Source: Actinomycetes bacterium
Lineage (GTDB): Bacteria; Actinomycetota; Acidimicrobiia; Acidimicrobiales; Palsa-688
DNA length: 12,223 bases
Direction of reading: 5' to 3'
Assembly (NCBI GenBank): GCA_021815935.1
Contig: JAKAZH010000036.1
Coordinates: 1-12,223, forward strand
Each line of letters opens with the position of its first letter. Position 1 is the stretch's first letter. The notes beneath the pieces are model-generated. The model was given only the letters and a program-made list of their open reading frames with translations. It searched no databases and was not told the origin of the DNA. Shown here one piece after another: positions 6,740 to 12,223 of this stretch. The position numbers and the translations under genes were made by a program.

Positions 6740-7255
6740 CTACGAGGTCCGAAGCGACGGTCGCGTCCAGATCAGGTAGGCGAGCCACGCGATGGTTGCG
6801 CTCACGACGAGCATTGCGGCCCCTCCCCACGGCTGCCCTCTCAGAAGCTCTGCTGTGTCGCCTGGCGGACGCAGCGCCCACCAGACGGCGCACCCCGCAG
6901 CGCCAAGATCGAGGAGCAGGTGGATGAGTCCGGGTTTGGTGTCCGGCCGCCCGAAACATCCGCAGGACGCGAGCGGCCAACCTTTGATGAGCGCCAATCC
7001 CACGAATGCCGCGAATCCTGCGTAGGCTGCCGCCACGAGCGTCCCGGTCAAATGCCCCGGTTCCGCCAGGGCCGCCGCCGCGATCGCCACTTCTCCTGTC
7101 GCTCCGAGCCGGACTAACCATCTCTGCGCCGGCCAACCGGCGATCCGCAACGCCCTGGACGTGTCGGCGGGCTTTACGATCTTTGCGACCCCCGCGGTTG
7201 CGAGCACGCCGAGGGAGGCAACGAAGACGGCCGATGCCGGTTCGAGCGCGCTCAC
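6740..7255 (-). CDS. MauE-like / DoxX-type redox-associated membrane protein
   Basis: This is a 171-aa integral membrane protein with about four spans (roughly 8-25, 50-66, 72-91, 110-127) plus a last one near 148-167. After the third comes SCGCFGR (97-103), the Cys-x-Cys motif typical of the MauE family. In methylamine-oxidising bacteria MauE, with MauD, is required for stable, disulfide-bonded light chain. Here it stands directly before a Cys-rich light-chain-like gene, so a role in disulfide formation or electron transfer for that protein is a strong inference. GTG 7255 overlaps the preceding gene's TGA (GTGA), with GGAA about 8 nt upstream, indicating translational coupling. Length and topology match the family well. 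Confidence 0.85.
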   Translation of the reverse strand: MSALEPASAVFVASLGVLATAGVAKIVKPADTSRALRIAGWPAQRWLVRLGATGEVAIAAAALAEPGHLTGTLVAAAYAGFAAFVGLALIKGWPLASCGCFGRPDTKPGLIHLLLDLGAAGCAVWWALRPPGDTAELLRGQPWGGAAMLVVSATIAWLAYLIWTRPSLRTS

Positions 7256-7713
7256 GGTAGCGGTTCCACTTGGAACGAGCCGATGAGCTGGTTAGCGGCG
7301 GAAGCGAGTGCGACCCTCGCCGAGACGGAGCCGATCACCGAGTAAAGGCAGAAACTTCGCCCCACGATCGTGAAGAACCTCTGGACGCCGGCCTGACCTT
7401 GGACGGTGCGTTGAAGTTGGCGGGGCCGGTACGACTCCGCGGTGACTGCCGGGACTACGTCCGTCGTCGGGAAGAGGGCCGATCCCGCGGCCTGCGGACC
7501 GAACTCGAGGAAGGCGACGAACACGTCCGTCGACCCCAGCGTCTCCACTATCCCCCCGCCGTAGTCACCCCGCTGGGATGGAATCGCCACGGTGGCAGCT
7601 TGAGCAACTGGATGGGTGGTCTCTCCCGGGCTCGACGGTCGGCGGTAGATGACCGCCTCCCAACCCGTCGGGACGGTCATCGACAGACCGAACCCGGAGA
7701 CGGTTGCGGTCAT
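7252..7713 (-). CDS. Uncharacterised 153-aa protein in the Mau-like operon
   Basis: I know no functional name for this family. The ATG at 7713 overlaps the stop of the MauD-like gene (ATGA) and GGAGA stands immediately before it. A longer frame reaching 7917 would run through the MauD-like gene and is rejected. The start MTATVSGFGLSMTVPTGWEAVIYRR, the later DVFVAFLEFGPQ and the closing FFTIVGRSFCLYSVIGS...NQLIGSFQVE look like an alternating beta-strand and helix soluble domain. There is no signal peptide or membrane span and only one Cys. It is likely cytoplasmic, or brought along by a partner. Its position between MauD-like and MauE-like genes, with overlaps on both sides, argues for a dedicated role in the same pathway. 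Confidence 0.75.
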   Translation of the reverse strand: MTATVSGFGLSMTVPTGWEAVIYRRPSSPGETTHPVAQAATVAIPSQRGDYGGGIVETLGSTDVFVAFLEFGPQAAGSALFPTTDVVPAVTAESYRPRQLQRTVQGQAGVQRFFTIVGRSFCLYSVIGSVSARVALASAANQLIGSFQVEPLP

Positions 7714-8507
7714 TCTCCGCTTGCGCTGTCCGAGATCGAGGTCGGGTACAGCCTCGGGTCTCCCGGCTCGATGCCGGCGCTGCGCAGCTGGCGGTCGACG
7801 ATGTCGTCTCTCCGCAGGTCCGCCGCTGACCGGCCACCGCCGGCTCGGCCTCGCTTCGCGGGGCTTGTCGTGCCGTCCGCAACGGCGTTCGCCACCAGGT
7901 GCTTCACTTCCTCCCACCCGGCGGCAACTCCTTCACCGACCACCCGGGAGCCCGGACCCGACACGTAGACGAAGTACGGCGCGTAGGGAATGTCGTAGTG
8001 CTCCCACGCTTCGCTCGACATGACGACCGGCAGGTTGCCGGCAAGGTTTGCGACAGTTCCAGGAGACTCCGCCTCGCTACCGCGCGTCACCGCTACTAGA
8101 CGGGCACCCCCCGGGACTTGCGCCGATGCGGACCTGAAGGTGTCCCAGAATCCTCGGCACGTGGCGCAACCGGAGGTGAGGAAAGCTATCAGCGTGTCGT
8201 GGCGCACTCCGGCGACGGCCAAGCTGATTGCGTCTCCGCGTGGGGTGACCCCGGTCAGGTCGATTACGTCGGTGTCGGCTGGCCGCTCGGGAGTCGGCCT
8301 GATCCCCGGAGGTCCCGCCCTCCCCGGGGCACCGGCCCCGACCCACCCTGGGTTCGTGGAGCGTCCGGACTTTCCGCCCTTCGGATCCATATCGACGCCC
8401 ATCTGATGCAAGGCACGGAGCACTTCAGCGTGGCCGCGAAGCAGACCCGCCACCAAGACGCCGAGGAGGCCGACAGCTACCGCGAGCCCGACGACGAGAA
8501 CAGTCAA
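7710..8507 (-). CDS. MauD-like membrane-anchored thioredoxin-fold protein
   Basis: The 265-aa protein starts with an uncleaved membrane anchor (MTVLVVGLAVAVGLLGVLVAGLL). A Gly/Pro/Arg-rich linker (about 43-80) leads to a thioredoxin-like domain: strand DTLIAFLTSGCATCRGFW, with redox motif Cys114-Ala-Thr-Cys117, and a cis-proline region at YAPYFVYV (Pro177). The Lys/Arg-rich C-terminal tail is of unknown purpose. MauD proteins share this architecture and are needed for correct disulfides in the methylamine dehydrogenase light chain. The start TTG 8507 is the only conventional start in frame and has GAGGGG about 9 nt upstream. The reading frame remains open further upstream (FYDGGYVALRRAGEGLFG), so a rarer start there is possible. 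It is the first gene of the operon proper. Confidence 0.8.
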   Translation of the reverse strand: MTVLVVGLAVAVGLLGVLVAGLLRGHAEVLRALHQMGVDMDPKGGKSGRSTNPGWVGAGAPGRAGPPGIRPTPERPADTDVIDLTGVTPRGDAISLAVAGVRHDTLIAFLTSGCATCRGFWDTFRSASAQVPGGARLVAVTRGSEAESPGTVANLAGNLPVVMSSEAWEHYDIPYAPYFVYVSGPGSRVVGEGVAAGWEEVKHLVANAVADGTTSPAKRGRAGGGRSAADLRRDDIVDRQLRSAGIEPGDPRLYPTSISDSASGE

Positions 8508-8586
8508 ACCGAAAAGCCCCTCGCCAGCTCTGCGAAGCGCGACATAGCCGCCATCATAGAACCCGCAGGATTCCCGGCCGGACGGC
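8508..8586 (-). promoter_or_regulatory. 79-bp gap upstream of the Mau-like operon
   Basis: This is the longest gap inside the minus-strand block, so it may hold the operon's own promoter or simply be read through from the CoA-transferase gene. It contains CCGGCCGG palindromic sequence near the upstream stop and the GAGGGG ribosome-binding site of the MauD-like gene. I see no clear -35/-10 pair and no terminator with a T-tract. Confidence 0.3.
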
Positions 8587-10998
8587 TTACGTGAACAGCC
8601 CGTCGCTCATTGCTTCCGCAACGCCGGCCTCGTCGAGGTCTAGGAGGTCGGGGTAGACCTCGAAGTTGTGCTCGCCGGGGTAGGCGGCCGGGCACAGGTA
8701 AGGCTCGAGGCGGGAGCGGCCCCAGATCGCCGGGTACCGGTCGTGTGGTCGCTTCCCGAACGTCGGGTGATCGAAGGTTCTCCACAGGTCCCGTGCGACC
8801 AACTGCGGATCGGACATCAGGTCGTGCGCTGTCTGGACTCTGCCGGCCGGCACCCCGACGTCTTGAAGCAGCTGCTGCGCACGCTCGGCGTGCTGGGAAC
8901 CGACCCAGTTGGCGACGAGCCCGTCGACCTCTGCACATCTGACGGCCCTTCCTGCGCCGGTCGCCATCGAGTCGCTTGCTTCGAGCCCGGCAACCGACAC
9001 GAGCCGAGCCCAGTCCTCGTCGTTCCGGCAGGTAATCGCAAGCCAGTCCCCGTCGGCACTCCGATAGCACTCGTTCGGGACCAGCACGTCCAGGAAGTCG
9101 GCATTTCCGGCGGGCTCCGCTTCCCGGCCATTCGAGAGGAAATCGACGAGCGCGGGTCCGATCAGGTACCCACCCGTCTCCATCTGGGAAATGTCGACAT
9201 GCTGGCCGCTGCCGCTGCCGCTGCCGCTGCCGCTGCCGCTGCCGCTGCCGCTGCCGCTGCCGCTGTTGGGGATCCCGTCACGTTCCTCGAGCGCCGCCAG
9301 GATGGCGAACGCTGCGGACAGGCCGGCAGCGTGGTCGTTCAAGGAGTAGCCCGGACCGATATCACCGCGTCCCGGTGGGTTCGTGAGATAGGTGAGCCCA
9401 CACAAGGCGTGGATGGTAGGCGCGTACGTGACCAGGTTGGACCAAGGGCCGCTGTGGCCACACCCTGACATCGTCACGTAGACGAGCCTTGGATTCCAGG
9501 CCTTGGCCTCCTCGTACGAGATACCCCAGCGGTCGAGGACACCGGCGGAGAAGTTCTCGATGAGCACGTCGCTGGCGGCGATGAGTTTGCTCACTACCTC
9601 CCTAGCCTTGTCATGTTTCATGTTCAGCGTCACTGCACGTTTCGAGCGGTTCCACGTGTAGAAGTACGGGTGCTTCGGGTCGTTGACTGTTGTTGCACGT
9701 TCCAGCGTCTGCACTTTGACGACGTCAGCCCCGAGGTCGCCGAGCAACCGGGTGCACATGGGGCCTGCAAGGACGTGGCTCAAGTCGAGAACCCGCAGCC
9801 CTTCGAGCGGCTTCCCGTCCTGCTCCCGTGATCCCACGACCGCCGGTCGAGTCGGCCAGCGGTCGTCTAGATACGCGTGGACCTGTTCGGGAGAAAGGGA
9901 CTCAGGCGGTGTCGGCGGAGTTGGCGGCGTGCGGTCGAAGCGTGCAATAGGCCCTGGGATGTTCACCCGCGGGCCGTCCCAGGCGACATCGCGGAGGAAT
10001 CCCCTATATGCGTGCTGGGGGTTCGCGGCCACCTGCGCCACCGATTGGACTTCGGCGAACGCGATGTGGCGCGATTGCGCTTCGCGAAAAAGGTCTGCGG
10101 CGTCACTTCTGGACGCGAAATCCGCCACGACACCCATGAGCGTGTCGAGGTCGGCGACTAGCTCTGCGAGCGGTCGCTCCGCCAGCTCGATCGCCTCCCG
10201 GAAGCCGTCCTCGACCATCCACCTGAGCAGCCCGGGCGCGTTCGGTGTCGGAGTGATCATCTCCCAGCCCTCACGTGCAGGCACCACCTTGTACGCGCGT
10301 ATCCAGTGCAGAGAACCCTGGCGCTCGGCGACTTTGGGGTACGGCAGAAGGTCGTCGAACCAGTACTGGAACATCAGCTGCTCGACAGTCGTGCACACAG
10401 CTTCGTGTGCAGAAATGTCGACAAGCTCGCCCCTCCCGGACCGCCGCGCGGCCCGGACCGCCGCCAGGCCGCTGATGGCAGCGATGAAACCGGCAACGTT
10501 GAAAGTTTGACGCCCCCACAGGTTGAGAGGCCGCTCGGGTAGGCCTGTCAGTGACATCACACCTGCGAGGGCCGCCGACACCAGGTCGCTGGTCTGCCAG
10601 TGCGAGCGCGGGCCGCTGCGGCCGAATGGCGTTAGCGAAACTTGCACCAACTGCGGATTAGTCCTGGCAAGGTCGCCGTGATCGATGCCGAGATCAGCGA
10701 GCCGGCCTGGGGGCTCCGTTTCGATGACCAGGTCGGCCCGCCGGCAGACGTCCCGGTACGTGTCCCGTCCTTCTTGTGTGCTGAGTTCCACGACGGCCTT
10801 GACCTTCGTGTTGTCATACCACCAGTCCGCAACGCCGCCTATGCCGTCGGCTTGCGCCGCAACCATCCTTGGACCGCTCGTCCCGGTTCCCAAGCGGAGA
10901 ACGCTAGCCCCTGACTCGGCAAGAAGCTTCGTCGCGAAACGACCGCTGTCGTCTGTCAGGTCGACGACTCTCAGGCCTTCGAGTGGACCTCCAGTCAT
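8587..10998 (-). CDS. Tandem-fused CaiB/BaiF (family III) CoA-transferase
   Basis: At 803 aa this is two family III CoA-transferase domains in one chain. Domain 1 spans about 4-380 (PLEGLRVVDL...), domain 2 about 396-800 (KPLEGLRVLDLSHVLAGPMCTRLLGDLGADVVKV). A Pro/Thr-rich linker lies at about 356-370. Family members move CoA between acyl-CoA and free acids through an aspartyl-CoA thioester. The expected catalytic Asp is Asp555 in domain 2 (SLNDHAAG). The matching stretch of domain 1 (QTFNVAG, 164-170) lacks it, so domain 1 is probably structural. ATG 10998 has an excellent Shine-Dalgarno (GGGAGGA). The open frame beyond it to 11508 is antisense to rarA. Fused homologues occur in actinobacterial acid, lipid or steroid catabolism. 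The substrate here is unknown. Residues 579-598 are a (Ser-Gly)10 insertion. Confidence 0.9.
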   Translation of the reverse strand: MTGGPLEGLRVVDLTDDSGRFATKLLAESGASVLRLGTGTSGPRMVAAQADGIGGVADWWYDNTKVKAVVELSTQEGRDTYRDVCRRADLVIETEPPGRLADLGIDHGDLARTNPQLVQVSLTPFGRSGPRSHWQTSDLVSAALAGVMSLTGLPERPLNLWGRQTFNVAGFIAAISGLAAVRAARRSGRGELVDISAHEAVCTTVEQLMFQYWFDDLLPYPKVAERQGSLHWIRAYKVVPAREGWEMITPTPNAPGLLRWMVEDGFREAIELAERPLAELVADLDTLMGVVADFASRSDAADLFREAQSRHIAFAEVQSVAQVAANPQHAYRGFLRDVAWDGPRVNIPGPIARFDRTPPTPPTPPESLSPEQVHAYLDDRWPTRPAVVGSREQDGKPLEGLRVLDLSHVLAGPMCTRLLGDLGADVVKVQTLERATTVNDPKHPYFYTWNRSKRAVTLNMKHDKAREVVSKLIAASDVLIENFSAGVLDRWGISYEEAKAWNPRLVYVTMSGCGHSGPWSNLVTYAPTIHALCGLTYLTNPPGRGDIGPGYSLNDHAAGLSAAFAILAALEERDGIPNSGSGSGSGSGSGSGSGSGSGQHVDISQMETGGYLIGPALVDFLSNGREAEPAGNADFLDVLVPNECYRSADGDWLAITCRNDEDWARLVSVAGLEASDSMATGAGRAVRCAEVDGLVANWVGSQHAERAQQLLQDVGVPAGRVQTAHDLMSDPQLVARDLWRTFDHPTFGKRPHDRYPAIWGRSRLEPYLCPAAYPGEHNFEVYPDLLDLDEAGVAEAMSDGLFT
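9205..9264 (-). repeat. Perfect hexanucleotide repeat, 10 copies, coding (Ser-Gly)10
   Basis: On the plus strand this is GCCGCT repeated ten times without error (60 bp). In the CoA-transferase gene it reads AGCGGC, giving alternating Ser-Gly at residues 579-598. It falls in the loop just before GQHVDIS, where homologues usually have a short ...TGRGQ.. turn. Each unit is two codons, so length change keeps the frame. Confidence 0.95.
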
Positions 10999-11000
10999 TT

Positions 11001-11068
11001 GTCCTCCCTCGTGTAGGCGTAGGGGCAATGCGTCGCTCGAAGTTAGCGAGTTTCTCGGATGGCCGGCC
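11001..11068. promoter_or_regulatory. Divergent promoter region between CoA-transferase and rarA
   Basis: It carries the CoA-transferase ribosome-binding site (GAGGGAGGAC on the minus strand, 11001-11010) and an inverted repeat at 11033-11049, TCGCT-CGAAGTT-AGCGA. The inner part has the form CGCT-N7-AGCG, the same form as the repeat at 701-715. No confident promoter hexamers are seen for either direction. Confidence 0.3.
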
Positions 11069-11086
11069 ATGCGCCACAGTGGTGTC

Positions 11087-12223
11087 GTGGCGAACAACGA
11101 CGGTCGGCGATACTCGACGCCTGCAGAGGTGGGATCCTCGCCGAGTCTCTTCGAGCACGCATTGGCGGAGAACCTCCGCGCGAGGGGGCCGCTTGCTGCC
11201 AGGCTCCGGCCCCGCCGTCTCGACGACGTCGTCGGCCAAGACCACCTTTTGGGCCCTCGGGGAGTTCTCCGCGCGCTCGTGGACACCCGACGCCTGACGT
11301 CGCTGATCTTGTGGGGCCCTCCCGGCACGGGCAAGACTACGATAGCCCGGCTGCTCGCAGATGCCGTTGGCGCGGCATTCGAGCCGCTCAGCGCAGTGAC
11401 GGCCGGAGTCAAGGACGTACGCGAGGCGGCGGAGCGGGCACGAGCACGCCTGGCCGAGTCCTCGGTGTCGACGGTGCTTCTCGTCGACGAGGTGCACCGC
11501 TTCTCCAAGTCACAGCAGGACGCCTTGTTGCCGAGCGTCGAGGAGGGAACCCTGACGCTTGTCGGAGCGACGACGGAGAACCCTTACTTCGAGGTGAACG
11601 GACCGCTGCTGTCTCGGTCCACTCTGTTGCGCCTCGAGCCTCTCGGCACCGCTGCCCTCGGACTCCTCCTCGACCGGGCGCTCAGCGCGGAGGACGCTAG
11701 CGCCGACGCCGACGCCGCGGACGCGCTGGTCGGCTCGGTCGACGGTGACGGCCGAGCGCTGCTCACTACCCTCGAGGTGGCGATAGCCGTCGCAGGCGGC
11801 GGGCGGCACGTCACTCTCGCAGACGTGGAGAAGGCCCGTTCAGCGAGGGCGATGACCTGGGGCCGCGACGACCACTACGACGTGGTGAGCGCCTTGATCA
11901 AATCGATCAGAGGGTCCGACCCTGACGCAGGCCTGCACTGGCTGGCGAGGATGATCGTCGCGGGGGAGGACCCGCGTTTCATCGCACGGCGTCTGGTCGT
12001 GCTGGCGAGTGAGGACATCGGCATGGCGGACCCGACGAGCTTGCTTGTGGCCACAGCAGCCGCGCACGCCGTCGAATACGTGGGTCTTCCCGAAGCGCAG
12101 CTGAATCTCGCCCAAGCTGTGGTTCACCTGTCGATGGCCCCTAAATCCAACAGGACGGCGCTCGCGGTCTGGTCGGCGCTCGAAGATGTCCGCGCTAGGC
12201 CTGCGGGTCCGGTTCCCGCACAC
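11087..12223 (+). CDS. rarA: Replication-associated recombination AAA+ ATPase RarA/MgsA, C-terminus cut by window edge
   Basis: The 379 visible residues match RarA (MgsA/WRNIP1 family), a clamp-loader-like ATPase acting at stalled replication forks. With numbering from GTG 11087, the family entry LAARLRPRRLDDVVGQDHLLG spans 37-57. Walker A GPPGTGKT is at 77-84, Walker B LLVDEVHR at 131-138, sensor 1 GATTENP at 160-166, and an arginine-finger region LLSRS near 177. The helical tetramerisation part follows, including SEDIGMADP, AQLNLAQAVVHL and APKSNR. About 60-70 residues appear missing beyond the window. The start is uncertain: ATG 11069, GTG 11087 and GTG 11129 are all in frame and none has a good Shine-Dalgarno. 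GTG 11129 gives the most family-like N-terminus (GSSPSLFEHA). It is unrelated in function to the neighbouring CoA-transferase. Confidence 0.93.
   Translation, partial: MANNDGRRYSTPAEVGSSPSLFEHALAENLRARGPLAARLRPRRLDDVVGQDHLLGPRGVLRALVDTRRLTSLILWGPPGTGKTTIARLLADAVGAAFEPLSAVTAGVKDVREAAERARARLAESSVSTVLLVDEVHRFSKSQQDALLPSVEEGTLTLVGATTENPYFEVNGPLLSRSTLLRLEPLGTAALGLLLDRALSAEDASADADAADALVGSVDGDGRALLTTLEVAIAVAGGGRHVTLADVEKARSARAMTWGRDDHYDVVSALIKSIRGSDPDAGLHWLARMIVAGEDPRFIARRLVVLASEDIGMADPTSLLVATAAAHAVEYVGLPEAQLNLAQAVVHLSMAPKSNRTALAVWSALEDVRARPAGPVPAH

Noticed and set aside
7714..7917. Extension of the 153-aa gene to 7917
   Set aside because: It runs through the MauD-like coding region, and the ATGA overlap with an adjacent GGAGA gives a better start.
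8668..9468. 266-codon plus-strand frame containing a poly-Ala run
   Set aside because: The poly-Ala comes from reading the (AGCGGC) tract on the opposite strand, and the frame is antisense to conserved CoA-transferase motifs.
10999..11508. Upstream extension of the CoA-transferase frame to about 970 codons
   Set aside because: It is antisense to the RarA Walker A and B region, and ATG 10998 has a strong Shine-Dalgarno and the correct domain start.
11840..12223. Minus-strand 127-codon frame at the right edge
   Set aside because: It is entirely antisense to conserved RarA C-terminal motifs and has no recognisable family.

Overview
The window looks like chromosomal DNA from a high-GC actinobacterium. 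I lean towards Acidimicrobiia or a relative, for three reasons: strong G/C at third codon positions, frequent GTG/TTG starts, and a multi-copy 'GIAATPTGKGYWLVASDGG' repeat that I associate with that group. The taxonomic call is inference. No tRNA, rRNA, CRISPR array, transposase or phage gene is visible.

Layout. (1) 1-1689: a divergent pair. The first is the truncated N-terminal part of a transglycosylase (PBP-type, minus strand). The second is a short-chain dehydrogenase resembling DHRS12 (plus strand). (2) 1690-2611: two small plus-strand genes of unknown function, the second with a Pro/Ser/Glu-rich 18-bp tandem repeat. They converge on the long minus-strand operon. (3) 2612-8507: seven tightly packed minus-strand genes. 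In transcription order they encode a MauD-like thioredoxin-fold protein, an unrecognised 153-aa protein, a MauE-like membrane protein, a Tat-exported Cys-rich protein resembling the methylamine dehydrogenase light chain (MauA) fused to about six propeller-type repeats, a polytopic membrane protein with an SPCGLSML motif, a lipoprotein, a 49-aa single-span protein, and a saccharopine-dehydrogenase-like oxidoreductase (the 49-aa gene was found by reading the frame and makes eight in all). Five junctions have overlapping stop/start codons or very short gaps. (4) 8587-10998: a tandem-fused CaiB/BaiF (family III) CoA-transferase, 79 bp upstream of and collinear with that operon. It carries a perfect 10-copy hexanucleotide repeat encoding (Ser-Gly)10. 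(5) 11069/11087-12223: a divergent, right-truncated RarA/MgsA replication-associated AAA+ ATPase.

The main point of interest is region 3. MauD and MauE are known as factors needed to make the disulfide-rich light chain of methylamine dehydrogenase. Here they sit beside a light-chain-like protein with 26 cysteines, but no separate heavy chain (MauB, a seven-bladed propeller), no diheme MauG and no amicyanin gene is present. Instead the light-chain-like domain is covalently joined to propeller-like repeats. My reading is a noncanonical, exported, disulfide-rich redox module with its own oxidative-folding and electron-handling partners. The second tryptophan expected for a TTQ cofactor is not evident, so substrate and cofactor are unknown.
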